64,000 nt of DNA from Sycobia sp. Sy_11. Taxonomy: Eukaryota; Arthropoda; Insecta; Hymenoptera; Epichrysomallidae. Position numbers and translations under genes: made by a program. The notes beneath the pieces were generated by a model. The model did not search any database. It was given only the letters and a program-made list of their open reading frames with translations, and was not told the origin of the DNA. Below, in pieces: positions 31,126 to 45,953 of the stretch; position 1 is the stretch's first letter, and the number at the start of each line of letters is the position of its first letter. The DNA lies in the NCBI GenBank assembly GCA_018907035.1, contig JACCIC010000002.1, positions 5,920,001 to 5,984,000 on the forward strand. Reading direction: 5' to 3'.

Positions 31126-34100
31126 ACACATTATAATTACAAAAAAGAAAATTATGTCGAGAGGCTGACGAAAGGGACAACACGCGCAGCGCCCTCCGTA
31201 GGTAGCGAAATAAAAATAAAAGAAATCACTAAAGCCAACGAGAGAGAAAGAGAGAGACGCGGCCGTCGACGCAACGATACCAAATGTTATCGCAATAACG
31301 TGAATTTTATTCTATATTAAATCTAAATGCCACCTGTCGTGCCAATGTCCAGTGTGTCTCTGTACCATTTATTAATTGTAGAGTTTTAATGATATTAAAT
31401 AAAAAAAAAAATAAAAAAAAAAATAAAAAAAAAATGACGCGAGGGAGTGAAACGGCGTTAAATGAGAAGGGTTTTTTTTTGTTGTAGAATATATAGGAAA
31501 AATAGGGAAGGGGATCTCGGAAAAATTGACGCACGAGCATTTTTCTCCGCAACCGCGTGACAGTGAGAGGAGGGTGAGGGGGCGACAGAGTGAGAGGAAG
31601 TGAGAGAGGGCAAAGTATTGAGTGATTTTAGTCAGTAGAGGACGAAATACAATTCGTAAAGCAATTTAGGATGTGTGTATGTATATATGTATATGTTTGA
31701 TTATAAGTATGTGTATATATATACATATATCGATGAGGTATCGAGATTATAGCCCGCACACTCGACGACGAATGACGAGAAGAGAAAATTTTCTTCGACA
31801 TAATAATATAACAGTTCGGTGAGATTTTTTTAAAAATGTTTTTTATTTCCCTTCGTTCATCGTTGTCGCGTTGGCTAAAGTCCTGACCGGGAGCGGGTAG
31901 GGGCTCCAAAAGCTTTTTGAATATAATGTTACAAAGGCGCACGAATTCGATGGTGTAAATTTATTAAACTGAGCTTCGACGTCGATTCTTAGATTAGCAA
32001 AGATCCTCAGAATGACCAAAAATAAAAAAGGAAAAAAAATGAATATGAAATTTAGAAGGATATTTTGATCTTTCGGGCTTTAGCGGTGCCTCACAGCGGA
32101 GGCCGCATAGTTTTTACTATTTAAGTAATGTATAAAAATGGACTTTCTTTCTCGACGTTGAACGTACCTGATTGACTGAGGAGAGAGGAAACGCGCGGTC
32201 TTGCATACATATATATATATATATTATATATATTGGGGAAAACGATGATGGAGCGAAAACGCGTTTAAGTAAAAAAAAAAAAAAAAAAAAACAAAAAACA
32301 GACAATTTGATATAGTAGTCCTTGGAATATTTTATAATTAGTTTTCGTTCCCCTATTTATTTCTTTTAAAACTTTTTTTTTGACATACCGAAGTGCGGAT
32401 GGGACGATACACTTAACGCATCTTACCTTTCGTATGGATCCTTCTGCCCCCCTTTTTTACTCTCATTCTCGCTCCTTTTTTATTAATTTTTTCCTTCTCT
32501 CTCTCAGTCGATGCAAGCGACGCGAGAAGCGACGATTCGATAAACTTAGAAGAAGAAATTCCGTAAAAAAAATGTATGTATATATATGTACGTATAAATA
32601 CATATGTATGCATATATATATGTACATCCGAGGCGCAATATTTACGAGACGAAACGCAATGAGCGGGGAGCATAAAAATAAAAAGATTGATATACCGAGT
32701 AATATCGGCATATACTTAGCGATTTTAAATAGGCAGAAAAATTCAATACACGAAACACGTACACAGGCACACACGATCGAATTAATGCGAGCGGGAGAGG
32801 TTTTAAAATTGAAAAAAAATACTATATATATTATATATAAATAAGACATGCGTGAGAAAAAAAAATACTTACACACATCGATAGAATTGTAAGCATATAA
32901 GTTCTGATTGTATTATTTAATTGTAAAGAAGAGCGAATCTATATCCGATCGATTAATCATTGATATGAAAAAATGCGATGTAACGGCATACATTATATAT
33001 ATGTACATCAAATATATATTATATATGATATATTTATATATTTACGCAGCGTACAAGCAACTTCGCGTGGAGACAGTGACATACAAGTATTTTTTGTTTT
33101 TTTTTCCTCCCTCAAAACGAATCTTTAATGATGAAAAAAAAAATCGACGCAAGAAAGATTATTATTATTAATACTAGTCGCGAGCGGCGCGAAACAAAGT
33201 GACTATTATATACTAAAAAGAATTTAAAAAAAAATATACTAAAGCGAGAGATGCGCGACGATGAATTGTTTTTCAGCATTGTCACGATCCAAATTGCACA
33301 TTAGATAAATATTTTATTATTATTAATTATTATTATTATAATTATTACTATATAATTTCTGTAAAAGCAATACGCCACACACGTACGTACACACTCGTTT
33401 TTTTTATTATTATTATATATTACTCAATTGTTCTTGTCAATTCTTTTTTCATTCCTTCATATTATTACAAATATACGCGCGTAAGAGAAAAAATGAAGCA
33501 TTAATTTGAGGCCTTCGCTCGCTGAGACCTCGGTGATACGCATAATTGATAAATATATGGACACAGCGGGATTTTCCTTATATAAAGGTCATGAAGAATG
33601 TATCTGGTTTGAGAGATAGAGAGAGAGAGAGAGCGCGCGAGAAGTCGTTCAACTCCATGTGAGAATTTAGAACAAAACAAGGAACTCATTTTATAGACTC
33701 AGTAAAGCTTTATCGAGTCTTCTCGAGTCAACGGATTTCGCATTAGAATCTTTTTCAGCTGACAAGTTATTTTTAAATATTCCATTGGCAGCTACTGTAA
33801 CAACATCTACGAACGGCGAAAATTCTTTACCGAAATTACTATGATCATGTATATAGTGAATAAAAGTAAGAGAAAAAAAAACAAAAAAAGAAAGTTAGAA
33901 AATCGCGCGTACTAAAAAATAGTATTTTGTCGCAGCCGCTTAATCCAGCTTCGAAAGAAAAATTATTTTCCCAGGCCAAAGTGGAATAAGAAAGCATGGA
34001 CGCGAAGGCAAAAAGAGAGTACGTACTAAAAAATGACAACATTAACAACATCAATCCAATGAATTAACTGATTCTTTAATCTATATATATATATATATAT

Positions 34101-34291
34101 ATAGAGTGTATCTGTCACATCCAAAAACCAAACGTAACTAAAGGAAAGTCGTATGACACACACACACACATTCGTGATGATTGATCGTGATTTTAAAGCC
34201 ATTTTCTTATTTGATCCCGTACCGGAGGAACTTTAGTGATATAAAAAAAAAATTAAATTAAAAAAAAATTAAAAAATATAAACGTGAGATG

Positions 34292-34301
34292 TGTAAATAA
34301 A
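34292..34301 (+). promoter_or_regulatory. Pumilio-type element overlapping AATAAA
   Basis: TGTAAATAAA combines a Pumilio recognition sequence (TGTAAATA) with a poly(A) signal. It is relevant only if the gw 3' UTR extends this far. Confidence 0.25.
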
Positions 34302-34389
34302 AAAGCGAGATAATATTAAAATTTATTTCCGGCGCCCATATATTATAAACGTGCGTATTAATGCTGAGCTCAGCGAGGAGGCATTTATT

Positions 34390-34393
<4 letters not shown>

Positions 34394-34482
<89 letters not shown>
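34394..34482. repeat. Compound (GT)n(GA)n microsatellite
   Basis: About 27 GT units run directly into about 17 GA units. Confidence 0.95.
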
Positions 34483-34485
<3 letters not shown>

Positions 34486-34675
34486 TTCTTTTTCTCATTG
34501 ACATTTAATAATGGGAAAGAAAGTGTGCGGGTGACCACGGCAATGGTTGGTCGGTCGCTGTTTCTAACTACATTAAATAAGACGATTGAGGACGTGCAAG
34601 GGTTCAAGGACACAAAATAATACACAAAAAATAATTCAAAATCATAAATATACACGAGGGAGAGATTTTTGCAGA

Positions 34676-34704
34676 CGATGACGACGACGACGACGACGAC
34701 GACG
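34676..34704. repeat. (GAC)n trinucleotide repeat
   Basis: About nine GAC units in non-coding sequence. Confidence 0.9.
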
Positions 34705-36368
34705 GAGTATTTCGCGCGCCGCCTCGCTCCCCCCCCCCTCTCCGCGAGACTTATTACATAGTTTTATTGATCAAATCAAAGAAGAAATGATGATAACGAA
34801 GCGCGTGGCATATTATAATGTTTGTTGTGATAAAAGTAAAAAATAATAATTAATATTCGAATCTCTATAAATAGGTATTTTCAGCGTGCGTTTTCTGTGC
34901 CTCGCGCGCTGCGAATAAAAACGCGAAACTAAATATAAATATAAGGGGCAAAAAGTAATAAATAAATAAATAGAAAATGAAAAAAAAAAATAGTAGTAAT
35001 AAGGGAACCAAGGGTGCGAGGTGTAAAAAAGGACAGAAATATATAAAAAAAGAAAACTGGCAAGGATACATGCAGAAAACAAATAATTGAAACGGGCGCG
35101 TACGCATTTGATGAAAAGTAAAAAATTCACGCAGCTCACGTACCCAATCGATAAAAAAAAAAAACAAAAAATCACGAAGCCCACTAGTAAATATTAATAT
35201 TATACAACGGATAACGTACATAGATATATTTAAAACATGAATTCTATTCATTTATTGAATGCAAGTAAGATTTTAAAACTGTAAGAATACGTTAAAAGCA
35301 AGCGGATAAAACGCAAAATAATGAAAAATAATAGATAAGCAAGGATCAATATAATTTTTAATAGCAATATATTTATTAGAAAGATATAGCTCATTAAATT
35401 AGTTTTTTTTTAACAGTAAGGATTTCTGGAAAGAATCTGGTGTTCAGTGTGAATTTTTAACTGCTTGGTAACTTATTTTTAGTCGTTGGGTTAATGAAGT
35501 CTTCTTGTTAATTTTAAGATCTAGGACAGAAAAAAAAGCCAATGCACATGATACAATTTCAGCGTCGCACCTTTCTTCAACTTTCTGCAAAGATTGGTGC
35601 ACGTGAATGATCTTCAAAAATTCGGATGAGCAATTTAGGTTATATATATAGGTCGTCTAACCTAAGATTCGCGGTCCATTTCCACGCGAAGTATAAGCTC
35701 CATCGGCATTTGTGTTTTCAAATAAAAATTGCGCGCAATTTCGTCCATCTGGCGCTACAAACATTTCGATTTCAGTCCGAACTCCGAATAAACTTTCGAC
35801 ACGATTTTGAATTTTTACATCACCGCCGCAGTTGCTCGCTGGTTACTGACTAATGCATTATGCATGTATAAAGAAGTGGATCTGATCATACTCTCACGTA
35901 TACATCAGCTGGTTGATTTTTCGTCCTCTTTCAATATTTCAACTCGCGCCTTTTGATCCTAGTCAATCAGAAACTACATGTTGTAATACCGCGGTAGTTA
36001 TTTGTTGCAATGAAACTATATAGCCAGCAAAAACATACCGAGAGCAAACGAAAAACACAAATAGAAAAGTCATCGAAAATCATATCAAACGAAGGGTGTG
36101 AGAGTTTCTTTTTTCGCGATGCCTCCGAATAGTACCATACCATCATCGGTCAATTTCCTCGGCACACGGATTCTGGAGAGAAAAAATGTACGCGAACGAG
36201 GAATGGCGGATGCTTATAGAACCAATCAAGCCTCTATACCTCTACATACATACACACACACACGCACACACACACGACGTTGTAGTCGATAGATACAAGG
36301 CTTTTTTTACGATTACACGAGAGGGAGAAATCGGCAATTAGTTCATAATAGGGAGAAAGTATCGTTAC

Positions 36369-36371
<3 letters not shown>

Positions 36372-36423
<52 letters not shown>

Positions 36424-36442
36424 TATACACACACACACACGT
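36372..36442. repeat. (TA)n(CA)n microsatellite
   Basis: About 22 TA units, a short interruption, then CA units. Confidence 0.9.
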
Positions 36443-37960
36443 GTACACGCGATGTTCCCATCTTTTATTATACTAACTGTATAGTTGCGTAATACTAATA
36501 CTGATCCTCGATTCTGTTTGTACCGAGAAATAATAAAATGAAAGACAAAAAAAATATTAGTAATTGATAAGTTAGCGCTTAAGAATGAACGTTAGTATAG
36601 AAACGGGCTTTGATTTTTCCGGGAGTAAGGTCTTAGATTTTTAATTAAACGTAGCAAAGAATAAGTAAACACACATACGCATACACTCGCGTAAAAGTTA
36701 GAGGGAAATTGATTTTAAGAAAATCCCCGCTATGTGATATTCTCGTGTCTTGTCCGACGAGACATTTTTTTAGAATTATTCTTATTATTATCATTATCAT
36801 TATATTTAACGGTATATTATTATTGCTATATATACATATATATAATTACTGCAATTGATTTAGTATATAAATTGCGATATCGTCTATTATGGAAATTGCT
36901 ATAATGCGAATTTTATCGGGGCGAATTATGAATTATAATAATACCTAATGAAAACACGTAATAATAATAATGAAATATAAATGCGCTGTATCGCGTGCCT
37001 ATATATAAAACTGACAATGAAAGCTTATATACAAAAGAAGCACGGGAGAGAGATTAATTTGATATCGATTATGCACATCAAACACGTCACACACGAATGT
37101 AGGTTATGTTGCCACAGCGCACTGCTGCTCTTTTTTCTCTCCCCTCCCCCCGCACGGGTTATATTATACTAAAATACAACGATATTAAATTAAATAAATG
37201 CACGGCGCGCACAGTCGATAGCGAAAAATTTAAAAAAAAAAAACATACACAAACATACTCCGGAGAGGACACGGGTAAACTGGCGTAACCTCGCGAAATT
37301 TTCGTAACTTCACGAACGCTCGTCAGGAACGGTCGCGAGCGCACACCTGTTTAGCCTTATTAGTAGCAGGCATTTTTAATCGACGCGAAGCGCACGACTA
37401 TTTTTTTAATCTACATTATCATTTATATACAAGTGTGAATAGAATGATATATTAGGCACGGTTGTACGGAGAGGCCGGATTTTCGATATAATGCAAATAT
37501 ATGGAAATCGGTTGACTTCTGCACCATCGGCCGGCAGTTATATTAGTAAGAGCAGCGCCAGCGATCGTTCTTGATGCGTGTTGTGCGCGCGAGCGAGGTG
37601 AAAATCAATAATATTCACTATACGTATAATATATAATTATATGAAAGCGCCCTTTGACGATCAGCCTCACTCGGCGATGGATGAATTTATTATTAATCAG
37701 CGAGCACAGTTCAAATCCTAGTATTAGTTGTCATTATTGATAGGGGTATATAAGAGGGAGGGAACGTAGAGTGGGAGAATTATAGACTCTTGTATTTATA
37801 ACCTCTCCCTAGATAATTCCTGTCTTTGACGTGCTTTCATATAAAAAAGCATTGCATTGTTAATATATCATTCTCCTATACACGTACGTACGGACATACT
37901 CGCCTGCATAATATGTGTCGATACATCTACGTGTATAGAACAAATGCGCAATATATTTGT

Positions 37961-38012
37961 GAGTGAGTGAGTGAGTGAGTGAGTGAGTGAGTGAGTGAGT
38001 GAGTGAGTGAGT

Positions 38013-38079
<67 letters not shown>

Positions 38080-38094
38080 CGTGTGTGTGTGTGT
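37961..38094. repeat. Compound (GAGT)n(GA)n(GT)n array
   Basis: About 15 GAGT units, then about 29 GA units, then about 8 GT units in one 134-bp purine-biased block. Confidence 0.95.
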
Positions 38095-38718
38095 TTAAAA
38101 TAATTGCTAAGGTTATGCGTTAGATATAATAATATAGCTTATTTGCCATGCGCACCTTTCGAAAATGAAGTGAGCTCTTCTCCCCAGGTTCCTGGCATTC
38201 TCTCGCGCGCGATGAACTGACGGTGGGTGCGTTAAAAAATTGGATCGCGGATGAGAAATTGTGCTTATTGAATTGATAAAAATATAAGTGCCAATTTGTA
38301 AAAGCCCCTCTATAATAATACCAGTCGGAGATGTTTTTCGTTCAGTATTAAAGGCACGCCGTTTACTTTTATATATACATATATTAAGGGGCAGGAAAGG
38401 ATGTTTCGTGACCACCGCCGGACCCCGACGCCGTGAGTGCCGGGTCACATAACCTCTACGGCTCTTCGTTAGATCGCGATTAATAATGCATCAATCATAA
38501 CAACAAAAAACGAATTTATTATCAAGAACAAAATAATCTCGAATTTTATTATCGCGATACGCGCGGGTGTAGCGTAGCTCGTGTACTTTTTATTTCTTAT
38601 AATGTTTTTACGTATGTGTATATTTATATAAAATATCTTTTACTGTGCATATCGTATACTATGGTGTAAAGTAATTTGTACGGTTTTGATTGAATTTTTA
38701 AATTTTATTATTATACAC

Positions 38719-38721
<3 letters not shown>

Positions 38722-38776
<55 letters not shown>
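38722..38776. repeat. (TA)n microsatellite
   Basis: About 27 TA units. Confidence 0.95.
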
Positions 38777-38780
<4 letters not shown>

Positions 38781-40163
38781 ATGCATATGCATCAAGCGTT
38801 CTTTTTTTCTTTCTTTTTCTTTTATAGTTGACGGTCACAAGTGTAGTATCTGAACTCCGGTGCGCGAGCCATCCCATAATTATTGTCGATAAACTGTAAA
38901 GCTCCACACATTACCTAGTATTTCTAATTGAAAACCACACAATATACCGATCTATTAAGTTTTCCATCTCAAACGTATAGTATTTTTTTATTTCTTCGTA
39001 TAGAGCAATATATAGCATTATTTATATTGTATGTACCGATTTTTCTTCTCTTCTTCTTTATCCAATACGAACACAAGCATTATTCATTCCAATCGGCGAG
39101 TCACAACAAAAAACCGAAGAGAATTTCAAAATAATGAAAATTAATAAAACAAAAATAATGACCGACCAAACGAAAGAGTGCAAGCTTACGATATCGGATC
39201 TCTAGTTTTCCGAGTCCGATTGTATTGTATTTTTTTTCAAGCACATAAGACTTATTACGAGAAACAAAAAGACGATAAATAAGCGATTAATAATATTAAC
39301 AATACTAATAATAGTAATAATTGTAAAAGAAAAGACAAGTATTTAAAAAAAAAAGCCGAATATCTTTTCGACAAAGGGGCATTTCGTACATGGATTCTTG
39401 ACGGAAACAAAGCCGTTCTCGCCTTTAGCATTTAAAGATCGCAAAGAGTTATGGGGTAGAGACGATGATATCAATGGAATCATGATTGTTTGAAGAAAGA
39501 GAACGTTGTTCCTTTTTTCTTTTTTTTTTATTGGTTTTTTTTATTTTTGTTTTTGTATGAAATCGTGCTCTTCGAATCTGTGATCTCATGTTTCCTAATA
39601 CTTATCAAAGAAAAAGAATTACGCGGAGGTGGTGTAATAATTAACGAATAACTAATTACGTGTTTAAGGGATTAAAGAAAATTAATAATAATAAAAAAAA
39701 AGAAAAAAGTGCACCTAATCATGAACGAGTACAAGAGATAGCGAGAGTTGGATGCAAAGTGGATAATAAATGCAAAAGACTTGAAAGTGTGTGTGAAAAG
39801 ACGTGAATATTGATATAAGAATATATATGTATTCGTATATGTATTTGGGTAGATTCAGTGCAGGGGTGTCACGTCAGAACGTAATTAACTTTCTTTCTCA
39901 ATCAATGTTTTAGTTACAGTCATTAGCAATGCGGCCGGCTGTAACGGTTACTTCAGAAGAAAGTCAATTACTTCTGCCCACTCTCCTTTAAACTGTAACT
40001 GCTCGACTTACATATTTGTGAAATTCGGTAATAATAGGAAGTCTAGTGTGGAAGTAAACGAAAGACTAAAATCTAAATTGCAGTTACTTAAGGCCATTAT
40101 AGTCGATCTATTTTTTTTCCTTTTCATTTTATATACGTGGAGGAAGAATCAAAAAAAATACTC

Positions 40164-40164
<1 letters not shown>

Positions 40165-40220
<56 letters not shown>
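40165..40220. repeat. (GA)n microsatellite
   Basis: About 27 GA units, followed by GA-rich imperfect sequence. Confidence 0.95.
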
Positions 40221-40223
<3 letters not shown>

Positions 40224-43200
40224 GAGAAAGAGAAAGAGAGCGGGAGAGCGCGAGCGAGGGAAGGAATGAGTGATTATAAATAGTTTAAGATTAAAAATGC
40301 ATCTCTATAATATCAAAAATTAATCAATCCTTAAATCCTCCCTGAATTCCTGATTTTGAATCCTTCGCCCAGTACCTGATTAATACGAGAGTCACCTGGT
40401 TCATGATTATTATATAGAGCCGAGATTAATTGTTTTGTTTTGATTCTTGGTTAAATAGAATATAGTCAAAATTATCCTTCCTTCTCTTATATAGTTTTAA
40501 AAAAACTCGCTTTAGTTTGATTTAAATTGTTCTACATAACCCCTTTTCTTACTTGTTTTTTACATATCCATCGTTGAATTGATCGTCAAAGGCAATCAAA
40601 AAGCGTTCCGTGATGATTTTAATTGTGCAATAAGATAAAATATGAAAGGAGAAAAAGTTATAGAAGTAATCATCAAAATAACGTATAAATGTCGTGGCGA
40701 TACTCGCAAATAACATAACGAGACGATAACTGTGTACGTCTATTTAGGGATTCCGTGAAAAATAAAACAGCTTAGCAAATCTTGATACTCTTTATTCGAA
40801 GCCAAAAAACGCCTACGAGGGAACAATGTCAAAATATCAATGTGAACATATTTTTAGAGAATATTGTGACACACGTAAATGTGAAAAAAAAATGAAAAAA
40901 AGAAAGAGAAAATTAGCAATCAATCGAAGACACATCAAAATGTTGCATGCTAAGTGCAACTGCAATGACGAACTATGGACTCAAAATACTCGTTTTATTC
41001 TGTTTTGTTTTTAAGTAACGAAAATAACAAGTATAAATACCCGGATAATGGGATCGATCTCCGCCGCACGACTCTATAGATCGAAGAATAATACCACTGA
41101 AATCGAGGAGAAACGGTCCAATTTGTCGGACGTTGAATTTATGTGCGCATGCGCTTTTCATATACCGACTATCAAATGTACTCTGTCATATACTTTATCG
41201 GATTTGTATAGTTCTAGTTTGTAAGCGTACATGTTCTAAAAAAAAAGAGGTGACGAACAAGCGAAAACGCGCGCCCTCTCTAGCAACGTATCGACTGATT
41301 TGAAATTGAAAGATGATCGGTATTGAGCGTCTATCGAAAAGTCCAGAAAGACGATGGCGAGCTTCTCCTCGACGCGCGATAGGTCGATTTTTTCATCAAC
41401 TTCCATTCCAGTTATGGTCGTCAATATAGCGCGTCACACATAACCGAGCGTCCTTCAAACTATATTATAGGAATTCCCTCGCTGCGAGGGTGGCAAGGGC
41501 GGGTCTTAAGTTAGAAATTCCGATATCGAAATGTCGCAACTCTATAAAAATTGACCGGAGACTTAGAAACGAGAGGCAAAGATAGAATGAATCAATAGCT
41601 TCTCAGAGAATCGTCGTTTCAGGTTCCGTGTTCCTTCATTCGTCAGCGAACTTGTCAAATATATAGAGGATAGTTCTCAATTTATCGGCGACTGTCATTT
41701 GAAAACTGCAATATTCCCACTGAATCGATATTATCGATTGAAGAAACCGGTGTAGTTTCGAAATCATTTTCTGACGGGTGCATTTCCTGGCCAATGTCTT
41801 TACTTGTCCATACCGATAATCTCAAAACGCGTCAACGTATTAATCATTTCACTTTTACACGTACATTTGACAATTGCAAACATACACAGATTCATTTACG
41901 TGTGCATCTCATATTTAAATAAATTAACATGGCTGCGAAGTGTGAAAAGGTACAAATAGGGGATTTGAAAAAGAGTATATACAATGCCAACAAAAAGACA
42001 AAGAATAGTTCCGCGAGTGGAGGAAATAACAATTGACGCGCAATGCGTCGTTCAGCAATTCTGATAAAATATTGAACAAAGTTCATTGGAGGAAACAACC
42101 CTCTCGAACGAATAATTAAATATGAGTATAAAACAAAACAATCGACTCTTCCATTGGATGAATGGCAATTAGCTACGTGATAAATAAAAAAAGAAATTTT
42201 CGAGTGAAAAAAAATCAACGAGGAGAAAAAGTTAGGTGTTAGGAGGTTTGTAGATCAGTGTGACCGCTAGAGGGCTTATGAGGACTTGAGTGATAGTAAA
42301 AGCTTTTGATGATTGAACACAGTTGAAATGATAGTAGAACTAAATGAGAGAAATTCAGAGCGTCTGTCGTTAAAAAAATTGAAACCACTTATCTGGCAAG
42401 TGGAGGGAAACTGATTGTAAAAACTTAGCTGCTCTGATATACGCTTAATTGTGTTGCCAATCATGTTAATTATAATTAATTAAACAGTAAACTTAATTAC
42501 TTTTTAATGAATAAACAAATAATCGATACGTGGATCCTTATGTATTTGGCGCGCATTTGCGATTGTTGTTTCTATTTGTTCTCTCTATAATAAAATAAAT
42601 CGCGTATAAGATATTATCTCTCTCTATAACGTAATAAATATTACATATTATATACGATAATCATAAATGTATATGTACGTACGGTAAAAAAATAATGTCT
42701 TGTACAATATTTCTGTGGTGTTTTTGGTCAAGGAGAGTTGATGCTGGTGTTCGTGTGCCCCCATTCCTCTCTATATTATATCGACCCTTTATTTTTCTTA
42801 AAATAATCTATATCTAAACCGGACACTCAATTTATATCTCGAACACCAACCATTTTAATCGTTAATCCTCCGAATCGCTAAGTTATGCACCTCTAACCTC
42901 AAAACTCGCTGCATTATCGTTTACTTATTCGTACAATGCTACGTTTCTTCTCTGATTTAAGAATCATATGTAAATGCAACTTAGCATATCTCTCGATTAT
43001 AAGAAAAGCAAAAGCAGATCTTCCATTTTTCTTGATCTTTGAAATCTCGTTCATCTTCCCAAATTCGTCTTTTTTAGTTCTGGCGCTCTCCACCGGGAGA
43101 TCTTAGACTGCATTTTTCTTTTCTCCTCTTCCAGGATGGAATAAACGTAGTTTTTTAGTGTTTGTGCGACGGTCTGTCCATTAGTCTTAAAATTAGTTTT

Positions 43201-45118
43201 GCTTTCATTCCAACATGAGTCCAATATGGCATTACTGCCGTAAATGGGAGCGATGTTCATTGAGGTTAAGTTGGCGAAAGCACAGATACAATAAGGAGGA
43301 TATAACAAGAGGAAAAGAGTAATCTGTATGAAATAACGGAAATTCCATGTTTCAGTGCCTAAGTAAATAAACGATAGTCTGTAATTATTTATGTCGAGGT
43401 TTATCTGAGTAAGCCGTGTACGAGTGGTATGTGGCCTTTTTGCTTTTTCGGTACGGTCTCAAACGGACAATGGAAAAATATTTCATAAAGAGATTCGACG
43501 TGTTGTATAACGTTAATATAAAAGAAATCCGAATAGTAGTTTACGCGACAAATGCGTAAAGTAATATTTTTTCACATTGGGCAGCATTCCGTTCTTTCTC
43601 AGATGTGGAAAAAATGCGCCCAAGAGTTGTTAGTCGTCTTTTACGCACGCGTGCATCAAGTACGACCTGTAAGCTTTATTATAAGTATAAAAAGTCGTAT
43701 TTGCGCACGACTATGCGCGAAAAGGGATTCAGCAACGTGCGTGTTCTAATGTAACCCGCCGTGATGATCATCATATCTGCACTCAATATTTTCTATTTCA
43801 ATATCCTTACTACTGTTAAATGTATCATTATTAAAAATATAAATATTTCACGTCGAATGCACTTTGATATTAAAGATCTGAATATAGTTACTCAGCGCCC
43901 ACCAGGTGACCAATTAATAATAGTCTCAAATCTGCGTTTGTAAGCATTAGAATTAGATTTTACTTTAGCACGGCAGCCACAAATGTCGGTCATGTCATTT
44001 TTTTACTTTTACGAGGAGAGTGCAGAATGATACTCATGAAACCCTCATCCTTAAATTCATCCCCTATTATCCAATCGCTTCGTTAATATATATTATATAT
44101 ATAAAAGAAAATAACACAAAAAATGATGAGGAACCTGCCTGAATCTAGTCCTAAGTGAGGAAGATAGTGTGTAAAGGGAGAAAAAAATGAAATAATTAAA
44201 AGTATCAAGTGCGGATCAATGTATGCTCAAGGCTTGTGCGGGAAATATTTCTAAGATACAATTAAAATCGGAGACTTCTTAGAGATTTGAGACAAGTGAC
44301 CTTATATATTGCATGGGGTCCCTCCCTCCTGTGCTGTTCTTTTTTTTCTATAAAAGGCGCTGCTAAAAATTTAAAAAAAAAAATAAAAAAAACAGGGAAT
44401 GACAAAAAAGTCGATGGAATAATCCAAACTAAATCAAAGACTACGACATGAACTCTGAAATTCTCTTGGTCCTCCAAGCTGCCTCGATTAGTGGTCTCTT
44501 ACATTTTGCTTTTTACTATAATAGGCAGGATTTTTTGCATACGATACAGGCACAAAAATTATTGAACCAAGACAGGTTGAAGGAAGCAGGAAAACAATTA
44601 CAAAGATTTTAAACACAAGTCCTAATGAAAGTAAGAATTATACGGTATAATGGAGCGAGTGAGACAAAGATGATAGGCCGTGTGAAGTCAGGTCTGACTA
44701 GTCGATAAATCGAGATCCAGTCATTCGATAGATCGCAGAAAGATTAATATATCGCAACAATATGAATCCAAAATGGCGGGAACGATGATCGGTAAGCGCA
44801 GTAAGAACAATAATTTTTAACGGAGCAAGGGAAAATATGAAAAATACTAGACGGTACGTTGACTTTTAAACGTGTGGCTTTATTAATAATTATTTAATTA
44901 AGAAATCTAAAATTAAAAAAATTAAAAAAAAAATTATAAAGATATAAGGGCAGATCTCTCGACATCGCTCAATGCTTACTCTGCTCGACGATGTTCATCG
45001 AAATTCGTGTCAAATATATCAAAATGTGATCATCTCTATCGTTAGGATTCGCCGTCCTAGTGGGCGGCCAATCAGGGGGCGCCTTTTTTAATTAAAAGTA
45101 TATGAACAAATATATGTG

Positions 45119-45122
<4 letters not shown>

Positions 45123-45165
<43 letters not shown>
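45123..45165. repeat. (TA)n microsatellite
   Basis: About 21 TA units. Confidence 0.95.
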
Positions 45166-45170
<5 letters not shown>

Positions 45171-45885
45171 TACGAATTAATTAACGACCCTTACTACTCT
45201 TTCCGTTCTTTCTTTCGAGCTTCTTAGTACCTCTATATATATGTTTGCGCGCGCGTATTATATGACTTATATATAATAATGATAACAATAATTATGTATA
45301 AATAATATGGTAATATTAAAAAATAATAATAATGTGGCGATTATATAAACGCGTCGATCGTATAAATCGATTTAAAACAAGTAGCACCAGAGCTGTGACG
45401 CGATTGAAGGAAAGGTAAAGGGCAGTAATAGATAAGTGTCAAAAAAGTAACTAAATCTATATATACAAAAGAAAAAAAAAGATTTTAAAAAATCGCAAAA
45501 AAAGTTGTGTGTGAGTATAAGCTGTGACATATATAAGGAGGAGCTGGGCTTATAATATTGCGACAATAGGCGAAGGCCCCCTTCGAATCCCCTCTCCCGA
45601 CGGCGAGAACAAAAGTATCGCGGTGGGGTAAAAGAGGTTGAGAAAGGGATGGGGGGCCTATTGGTCCCGCGCAAAAAACGACGAAGATCCTAAATAAAAG
45701 TAGCTCTTAAGGTTGGGTCATTATTAATTATTAGTATAAATTAACTGTTTTTTGCGACCGGTGTTCTTTCCGCTCTGAAACGAATCTGTGAAGCGCCAAC
45801 ATCCCTGTTATAATTATTAACTAATCACACGAAATACATTTCAAAAGATAAACAAGCGTAAATGAGAGTATGTGTTATGTGTGTG

Positions 45886-45889
<4 letters not shown>

Positions 45890-45951
<62 letters not shown>
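45890..45951. repeat. (GA)n microsatellite
   Basis: About 30 GA units after a short GT run. Confidence 0.95.

Positions 45952-45953
<2 letters not shown>

Noticed and set aside
35626..35853. 75-codon ORF in a slightly GC-richer patch
   Set aside because: No similarity recognised. It could be a transposon remnant, but no terminal repeats were seen.
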